Position numbers and translations under genes: made by a program. A DNA stretch of 19,733 bases, from the NCBI GenBank assembly GCA_905372035.1, contig CAJPNN010000027.1, positions 1-19,733 of the forward strand, given 5' to 3'. The stretch's first letter is position 1, and each line of letters opens with the position of its first letter. This stretch comes from Bacillota bacterium. GTDB taxonomy: Bacteria; Bacillota; Clostridia; Peptostreptococcales; Anaerovoracaceae. The notes beneath the pieces were generated by a model. It saw only the letters and a program-made list of their open reading frames with translations, did no database searches and had not been told where the DNA came from. Shown here piece by piece: positions 14,589 through 19,733 of the stretch.

Positions 14589-16235
14589 TTACTTGTCCAA
14601 GGTGACTGAGGATCCTAAATTCATAGTATTTTTCTCAAGTTCAATAATCATGTTTCTTATATTGTCAAATTTCTCCTTTTTCATGCTGTCATCTACAGCC
14701 AAATTTGTATTGTAAAGAATAGTTTCCAAGTCATCGTGAACTCTTGCCAACCTCGTTTTTATCCGCATAACCTCTTCTTCTGTGGCAATACGCTCTCTAT
14801 AATCCTGTTTATCAATCATTGAATCCGTTTCCAGATCAAATTCTGAAAAGTCTTCTATCACTATAGCCTCTCTGCCCAGTGCTTTCTTAATAGAATCCGC
14901 AAAGTCTTTTTTTGATTTTTCTTCGCCGTGAACAAGAAAAATTTCCTTCGGGGCTTTTGTGAAACTTGATATCCATTCCAACAATCCCTCTCTGTCGGCA
15001 TGACCCGAAAAGCCCTCTAAATTATATATTTCGGCATTTATATGAATCTTTTCTCCAAAGATGCTTACATCTTTATCTCCGTTTACAATAGATCTCCCCA
15101 ACGTACCTTCTGCCTGATAACCCACAAATACAACGCTGTTCTTAGGATCCCAAAGGTTATGCTTAAGATGATGTTTTATTCTTCCCGCCTCGCACATTCC
15201 GCTCGCTGAAATTATGACTTTAGGTGACGGATCAAAATTCAGCATTCTGGATTCGTCACTCGTTCTTGTGAATTTTAAATTCTTAAAATCTAAAGGATTG
15301 TCTCCTTTTAATATATATTCCTTTGTTTCCTCATCAAATACCTGTGCATTCCTTCTGAATATCTCGGTGGCGTTAGTAGCCATGGGACTGTCCACATAAA
15401 CCGTAAGGTCTTCAAGTCTGTCCCGGTAGTCCTCGTTTTCTTCATAAAACATATTCAACTGATATATGAGTTCTTGTGTCCTGCCCACTGCAAATGATGG
15501 AATCACAACAGTTCCTCCACGCTCTTTCGTCCTTAAAATTATATCGATAAGATCTTTTACGCTGTTTTCATTATTCGGATGAACCCTGTTTCCGTATGTC
15601 GTCTCCATTATAACGAAATCCGCTTCTTCTATAAATTCGGGGTCTCGCAGTATGGGCCTCCCCTTTACTCCCAAATCTCCTGAAAACACTATCTTTGATT
15701 CTTTTCCCGCTTCTTTTATCCACAGCTCGATTATTGCAGAACCCAAAATATGACCTGCATCTTTAAATCTGACCCTTATATCTTCATTTATTTCTATCGT
15801 CTGTCCATAGAGCACCGGTTTTAAAAACTCAATTGATGCGGCGGCATCCTTATATGTATAAAGCGGTTCAATGAACTTTCTTCCCGCTCTTTCGGCTTTT
15901 CTGTTCTTCCATTCGGCTTCCTTCTCATGGATATATCCGCTGTCTTTAAGCATAATATCAGCCAAATCCGCCGTAGCATCGGTACAATAGATATTACCCT
16001 TGAATCCCCTTTTCACAAGCAAAGGTATTCTTCCGCAATGGTCTATGTGTGCATGACTTAAAAACATATAATCAATTTCCGAAGGATCAAATCCGAAATC
16101 CATATAGTTAAGCTCTTCCATAGCTTTACCGCCTTGGAATTGCCCGCAATCCAAAAGGATCTTATACTTATCCGTAATAATTAAATGGCATGATCCCGTA
16201 ACGGATATCGCTGCACCGCAGAATTTTATTTTCAC
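14589..16235 (-). CDS. Beta-CASP metallo-beta-lactamase-fold RNase (CPSF/YSH1-like)
   Basis: A 548-residue cytoplasmic protein of the family whose members process RNA 3' ends or degrade RNA. The zinc-binding motifs are complete: SHAHIDH (residues 60-66), GHILGS with His162, and SGDLG with Asp187. Beta-CASP motifs follow: METTYGN (210-216), IPSFAVGRTQEL (245-256) and ISASGMCEAGRIKHH (342-356). Then come GFSGHAD with His412 and FLVHGEEKS with His436, which mark the RMMBL region. Residues ~450-548 form a mostly helical, charged extension. It is not RNase J, which has a different C-terminus and motif layout. The start is a GTG at 16235 with GGGGTG about 5 nt upstream, giving MKIKFCGAA, as expected for the first strand of the fold. 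It stands alone between its own promoter and the SGNH gene. Confidence 0.9.
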   Translation of the reverse strand: MKIKFCGAAISVTGSCHLIITDKYKILLDCGQFQGGKAMEELNYMDFGFDPSEIDYMFLSHAHIDHCGRIPLLVKRGFKGNIYCTDATADLADIMLKDSGYIHEKEAEWKNRKAERAGRKFIEPLYTYKDAAASIEFLKPVLYGQTIEINEDIRVRFKDAGHILGSAIIELWIKEAGKESKIVFSGDLGVKGRPILRDPEFIEEADFVIMETTYGNRVHPNNENSVKDLIDIILRTKERGGTVVIPSFAVGRTQELIYQLNMFYEENEDYRDRLEDLTVYVDSPMATNATEIFRRNAQVFDEETKEYILKGDNPLDFKNLKFTRTSDESRMLNFDPSPKVIISASGMCEAGRIKHHLKHNLWDPKNSVVFVGYQAEGTLGRSIVNGDKDVSIFGEKIHINAEIYNLEGFSGHADREGLLEWISSFTKAPKEIFLVHGEEKSKKDFADSIKKALGREAIVIEDFSEFDLETDSMIDKQDYRERIATEEEVMRIKTRLARVHDDLETILYNTNLAVDDSMKKEKFDNIRNMIIELEKNTMNLGSSVTLDK

Positions 16236-16270
16236 AGTGTCACCCCTCTCGCTCTTTTAACTTCAATAAT

Positions 16271-16299
16271 ATATTACTACAAATAAAATCATATGTGAA
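16271..16299 (-). promoter_or_regulatory. Predicted promoter of the beta-CASP nuclease gene
   Basis: On the minus strand TTCACA (16294-16299, 5 of 6) and TAATAT (16271-16276, 4 of 6) are separated by 17 bp. The predicted start near 16264 leaves a leader of about 30 nt before the GTG. The remaining part of 16236-16440 holds this promoter and the next gene's terminator only. Confidence 0.5.
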
Positions 16300-16349
16300 C
16301 CTTAAAATAATCGGGCATGAGACGTCTATCGGATTCCGGGCACACAGCA

Positions 16350-16377
16350 ATATAAAGAGGGAGCACTTGGCTCCCTC
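16350..16377 (-). terminator. Rho-independent terminator of the SLH/FMN-binding protein gene
   Basis: On the minus strand GAGGGAGC (16370-16377) and GCTCCCTC (16357-16364) form a perfect 8-bp stem with a 5-nt loop, followed by TTTATATT. It lies about 65 bp past the stop at 16441. The T-run is broken by A, but the stem is strong. Confidence 0.8.
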
Positions 16378-16440
16378 CCGATAATCATTTTTATATACTC
16401 AATTCTTACACCATTACAGTTTTATTTTTTATTTAAGAGT

Positions 16441-19400
16441 CTATTTTTTAACTGACAACCTTTTTTTTGATTTAATTTCTATTTTGTTACCCTTTCCATT
16501 ATCAAACGTTACTTTTATCGGCGTGAATACATATTTTTGATAAGTGATCACCTGACCGTCTGCAGGATCCGTCGTCAGGTAATATGCGTCGAAATTTTCC
16601 GCCGTCACGTCCTCCTTATGACCGTCGGAATCCTTTAATGTAATGACCATACCGTCAAGTTCCATTTTTTCGTTCTCTTTATATGACATCTTATTAGGAT
16701 CTTTCTTTATTTCTATCGCAACCACTTTATCAAGATCCACTTCTTCCTGAATAGGAGGATCTTCTTCGGCTTCAAACGTTATCTTGTAAAACCAGCTTAT
16801 ATTGCCGTTTTTATTTAGAACATCACTGTCTGAAAGAAATCTTATCTCTTTATTTACTTCAACCGTTTTTTCTTCTGTAAGTAAAACATATTTTGAGTCA
16901 GGCTTGGCAGGATCCGCAGGGGCACTCAAAACAACTCTGAGTTTTAATTTTTTACCTGAATATTTTTCTTTTTCCTCTTTAGACAGCTTTACAGTTTGAC
17001 GAGGGAATATATTGTTGACATTATAAGGAGCATTGGCGGAAACCTCTCCCATTTTAGGGTTCGGAACGGCTTTCCAATCCTCGTCTCCAATTTTATATTC
17101 CATACCTTGTACCCAATTCTCATTATAACGGTTATCTACAATTATTGTAAAATTGTCTTCTCTTAAAGACCCTTTATGCTTCACAACAATATTCAGAACA
17201 TTGGCGGTAAAATCTGAAAGAATCATATTGTCGGTTATCTCTTTTCCCGTATTAATATCATTCATTACAATACCGTCGTTTGCAAAATCATTTACTCCTA
17301 TTTCTTTATAAGTCTTATCTTCATTTACAAGTTTAACTTTAAGTTCTGAAAGTTTTAGCGGATCTTTTCTGTTTGCAAATATTTTCCTGAATTCAGGCTT
17401 AACTATGTCAATCTCTCTAATTTTATTCCCTGTATTTTTATCATGTTCCGAAAGTGCAATCGCATTGCCGACAGCATTTGCCATTCCTCCCGATGTAAGT
17501 GTCGCTCCCGATATGGCGTCAAACATTTCTGTCTTATCATATTCTCCCGTCAAATACGTTTTCACAGCCTTTGAGATTATCTTCACTCTATCGCTGGACG
17601 AGGTTGTGCCGGATACACCTTTACAAATCTCCGCACATTTTTTCCCTAAAAGCTCTTTCGCTCTTTTATATCTCTGATCGTTATCCTTAATATTGTCAAG
17701 CTCTATTACATATCTGTAATGCAGCATCATTATCGCTACATTCGACACCGCATCTTTACCTTTATAAAATTTCAATACCGGTTTCGCATGCTCCACATAT
17801 CCCGGGTCCTCCTGGAGACCTCCTATATTGACAGGATCAATCTCTACATCCTCAATCACGCCGTTTTTAATATTTATCTTCGAAACAATTACGGCTCCTT
17901 CATTAAAGCCTCTTCCTCTTCCTTTAAACTCTCCGTTTTTCAACTCTGAACCGATCTGCATATCCGCCAAAATTTTATCTGACGCTTTTCTTATATTTGC
18001 CTCATCTGCGGTAAGTTGCGATTCGGGTTTTTGTTTTTCTTTCCCCATAAGAGCATTTTCAACAGCAGCTTTTATTCCGTTTGATGTTACAGTTGCATTG
18101 GAAACTGTATCTACCTTTGTCCCGTTGGCTTTTATGATTCTTTTGATCATAGTTTCCGCCGCAAGCGCATAATATCCGGGGTCTTCTCTATGCTCGGTTA
18201 TTTTTATATCGGCTATCTTACCGCCTATAACCTCTACCATCACGTGTATAAGACCTCTGAATCCGTCAGCTTTTCCCGAATATTTCCCGTCAATAAGCGG
18301 TTTTCCGTTATAATCGTTATTGGAAGGATTCGATCCGGAATTTCCGGAACCGCCTACCGAACCGCCTGAACCGCCGATTTTATTTTTATCTTTCTCTTTA
18401 TCTTTATTTTCTTCGGCTCCTGCCTTAACAAGAGCTTCTCTTATCGCTTTAAATATGGCATCACTTGTAACTGTCGCACCGGAAACGGCATCTACACCCT
18501 CAAGAGATCCTTTTTCCACAATTTTCTTCAGTACAGACTCCGCAAGCGCATAATATGCAGGTGTCTCCGTCTGGCTTATAACTTTTACATCTGTGATTTT
18601 ACCGTCTTTGATAACTATCCTCACCGTTATCCTACCGCTATAGCCCTCTGCAGATCCCTCATATGTACCGTCCTTAAGTTTAGACGGCGTCTCCGCCTTA
18701 TCTGACACTTTCGTATTTTTATTCTTTGTTATAACTTTTCCTTTTACAGTACAGCCTGTTATCACTACATTCTTAACGGATTCCGCCACCTCTATGTTCC
18801 CCTCTACGACGGTATCCTTTATAACAACGCCGTCCGATAAAACATTAATGCTTTTAACATTCTTGAAACTGTATGTTCCGGGAAAAGCTATGATTCTGTT
18901 ATCATTCCTATATCTGTCTACCAGCACTGCAACCTGTGCTTTCGTCGCTTTTTTCCGCGGTTGGATATTCCCCTGATATCCTGTAACATATCCTGAAGAT
19001 ACAGCTTTTATAATTCCGTCCTTAGCCCATGCCGAAATGCTGTTTCCGTCTTTGACACCGGACAAACTCACGCTGCCCTCAGCTTTACTTATTCTTGCTA
19101 TTATAGTATAAAGCTGTTCATTTGTGATAGTGCTTAAAGGACTCATCATATTGTTCGAAGTCCCCGTAATATAACCCGCCGCAAGTGCTTTAGCCACTTC
19201 ATCTCTATACCATGAACCTGCTTTTACATCCTTATAAGTTTCAACCTTGTTGCTTTTTTCTTCTAATTTCAATGCTCTGTTTACAATAGCCATAAATTCC
19301 GCTCTTGTAATTTCATTATCAGGATTGATTTTTCCTGAAGCATCCCCTTTTAAAATACCGTCTGAAACACCCTCACGTAAAACATTTTCAGCCCAATGCC

Positions 19401-19518
19401 CTTTAATGTCACTATTTTCCAGGTCTGCCTTTGATGCATACGCCATATTTGACGGCATCATAGTGAAGACCATTGCCCCTGATAGAAGCATGGCAAATGT
19501 TTTTTTCAATAATTTCAT
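16441..19518 (-). CDS. SLH-anchored secreted protein with three FMN-binding domains and Ig-like C-terminus
   Basis: A 1025-residue surface protein. A signal peptide ends near AYA-S (residue ~29). Three SLH repeats (about 36-78, 94-140, 158-204) should hold it to the cell wall. A beta-helix-like stretch (~210-265) follows. FMN_bind domain 1 (283-363) has DAVSGATVTS with Thr349, the form recognised by the flavin transferase ApbE for covalent FMN. A Gly/Ser linker (381-401) leads to domain 2 (410-490), where the motif reads DTVSNATVTS, with Asn for Gly. Domain 3 (527-690) has an inserted ~75 residues, a degenerate DAVSNVAIMM, and an intact DAISGATLTS with Thr673. Two Ig-like, Big_3-type regions end the protein (~700-790, ~925-1020). 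AAGGAGG lies 8 nt before the ATG. It is likely an extracellular flavin electron carrier; substrate and partners are unknown, and no apbE gene is in the window. Confidence 0.88.
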   Translation of the reverse strand: MKLLKKTFAMLLSGAMVFTMMPSNMAYASKADLENSDIKGHWAENVLREGVSDGILKGDASGKINPDNEITRAEFMAIVNRALKLEEKSNKVETYKDVKAGSWYRDEVAKALAAGYITGTSNNMMSPLSTITNEQLYTIIARISKAEGSVSLSGVKDGNSISAWAKDGIIKAVSSGYVTGYQGNIQPRKKATKAQVAVLVDRYRNDNRIIAFPGTYSFKNVKSINVLSDGVVIKDTVVEGNIEVAESVKNVVITGCTVKGKVITKNKNTKVSDKAETPSKLKDGTYEGSAEGYSGRITVRIVIKDGKITDVKVISQTETPAYYALAESVLKKIVEKGSLEGVDAVSGATVTSDAIFKAIREALVKAGAEENKDKEKDKNKIGGSGGSVGGSGNSGSNPSNNDYNGKPLIDGKYSGKADGFRGLIHVMVEVIGGKIADIKITEHREDPGYYALAAETMIKRIIKANGTKVDTVSNATVTSNGIKAAVENALMGKEKQKPESQLTADEANIRKASDKILADMQIGSELKNGEFKGRGRGFNEGAVIVSKINIKNGVIEDVEIDPVNIGGLQEDPGYVEHAKPVLKFYKGKDAVSNVAIMMLHYRYVIELDNIKDNDQRYKRAKELLGKKCAEICKGVSGTTSSSDRVKIISKAVKTYLTGEYDKTEMFDAISGATLTSGGMANAVGNAIALSEHDKNTGNKIREIDIVKPEFRKIFANRKDPLKLSELKVKLVNEDKTYKEIGVNDFANDGIVMNDINTGKEITDNMILSDFTANVLNIVVKHKGSLREDNFTIIVDNRYNENWVQGMEYKIGDEDWKAVPNPKMGEVSANAPYNVNNIFPRQTVKLSKEEKEKYSGKKLKLRVVLSAPADPAKPDSKYVLLTEEKTVEVNKEIRFLSDSDVLNKNGNISWFYKITFEAEEDPPIQEEVDLDKVVAIEIKKDPNKMSYKENEKMELDGMVITLKDSDGHKEDVTAENFDAYYLTTDPADGQVITYQKYVFTPIKVTFDNGKGNKIEIKSKKRLSVKK

Positions 19519-19625
19519 TTACGAAACCTCCTTCTTTTTTTGCCAATTTTTCTTTTGATATCATTCAGAATTCTTTAACCGTTCCCTTTTACTTCAAATT
19601 TGTCCTTAAATAATCCGAATGCCGA

Positions 19626-19645
19626 GTTAGTTTGCACAAACTAAC
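19626..19645. promoter_or_regulatory. Perfect 20-bp palindrome at the SLH/FMN gene transcription start, probable operator
   Basis: GTTAGTTTG (19626-19634) and CAAACTAAC (19637-19645) are exact inverted copies around a central CA. The predicted transcription start is near 19647, so the site covers roughly +2 to +21, the usual place for a blocking repressor. The TTAG-type arms recall metal- or redox-responsive regulator sites, but no consensus matches exactly. As RNA it could also form a 5'-end hairpin. Confidence 0.65.
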
Positions 19646-19653
19646 CCCCATAT

Positions 19654-19682
19654 AATATACATGATTAAAAATATCATGTCAA
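19654..19682 (-). promoter_or_regulatory. Near-consensus promoter of the SLH/FMN-binding protein gene
   Basis: On the minus strand a perfect TTGACA (19677-19682) is followed after 17 bp by TATATT (19654-19659, 5 of 6). It is the strongest promoter in the window. An inverted repeat, CATGAT (19660-19665) and ATCATG (19673-19678), fills the spacer and overlaps the -35. The start near 19647 gives a leader of about 128 nt, in which I recognise no known riboswitch. Confidence 0.8.
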
Positions 19683-19684
19683 AC

Positions 19685-19730
19685 AAAAAAACTCCTGCGA
19701 GGGATTTATTCCCTTAAACAGAAGTTTTTT
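19685..19730. terminator. Bidirectional intrinsic terminator at the right end
   Basis: AACTCCTG (19690-19697) pairs with CAGAAGTT (19719-19726) with one G-U pair, enclosing an inner GGGA/TCCC hairpin (19701-19704 and 19710-19713). T-runs follow on the plus strand (19725-19730) and on the minus strand (complement of 19685-19691). It probably ends a gene lying beyond the window. Its minus-strand T-run abuts the -35 of the SLH gene promoter. Confidence 0.8.
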
Positions 19731-19733
19731 CTT

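Noticed and set aside
17719..18172. Plus-strand frames antisense to the SLH/FMN gene
   Set aside because: Shadows of a gene with signal peptide, SLH and FMN-binding domains; they have no ribosome binding site and no recognisable motif.
19519..19650. Riboswitch in the ~128-nt leader of the SLH/FMN gene (FMN, c-di-GMP or other)
   Set aside because: I see none of the conserved core motifs of the FMN or c-di-GMP classes, and no terminator or ribosome-binding-site-sequestering stem near the start codon.

Overview
The window looks like chromosomal DNA from a low-GC, Gram-positive anaerobe of the Clostridia type. This rests on A+T-rich intergenic DNA, strong GGAGG-type ribosome binding sites, Firmicutes-style lipoproteins, an S-layer-homology (SLH) surface protein, and a dnaE-pfkA gene order that I recall as common in clostridia. 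I cannot name a genus. All genes except the first lie on the minus strand. I see no rRNA, tRNA, CRISPR array, transposase, phage gene or integration site.

Layout, left to right. (1) 167-556 (+): a small universal-stress-protein-like gene with its own promoter and an intrinsic terminator, convergent with the next block. (2) 665-6577 (-): an apparent three-gene operon, transcribed in the order APC-family permease, DNA polymerase III alpha subunit (dnaE), 6-phosphofructokinase (pfkA). (3) 6731-9852 (-): a two-gene unit, an NCS1-family nucleobase/hydantoin permease followed by a dihydropyrimidinase/hydantoinase, which makes sense as uptake plus ring opening of a cyclic ureide or reduced pyrimidine. 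(4) 10147-14384 (-): a cell-envelope cluster transcribed as SGNH-hydrolase lipoprotein, DUF4358-like lipoprotein, MBOAT acyltransferase, DHHW/AlgX-like protein, then an uncharacterised 52-residue protein. The MBOAT plus DHHW pair is the usual core of a machine that moves acetyl groups across the membrane and onto a surface polymer. (5) 14589-16235 (-): a beta-CASP metallo-beta-lactamase-fold protein of the CPSF/YSH1 type, probably an RNA-processing nuclease. (6) 16441-19518 (-): a 1025-residue secreted protein with three SLH domains, a beta-helix-like stretch, three FMN-binding domains and Ig-like C-terminal domains. It is preceded by a near-consensus promoter with a perfect 20-bp palindrome at the predicted transcription start.

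The parts most worth a second look are the SLH/multi-FMN protein with its operator-like promoter (a candidate wall-anchored flavin electron carrier) and the envelope cluster (a putative O-acetylation system with two lipoproteins, one of unknown function, and a tiny downstream gene). The housekeeping genes (dnaE, pfkA) look intact and ordinary. All functional calls come from reading motifs by eye; no database search was possible.
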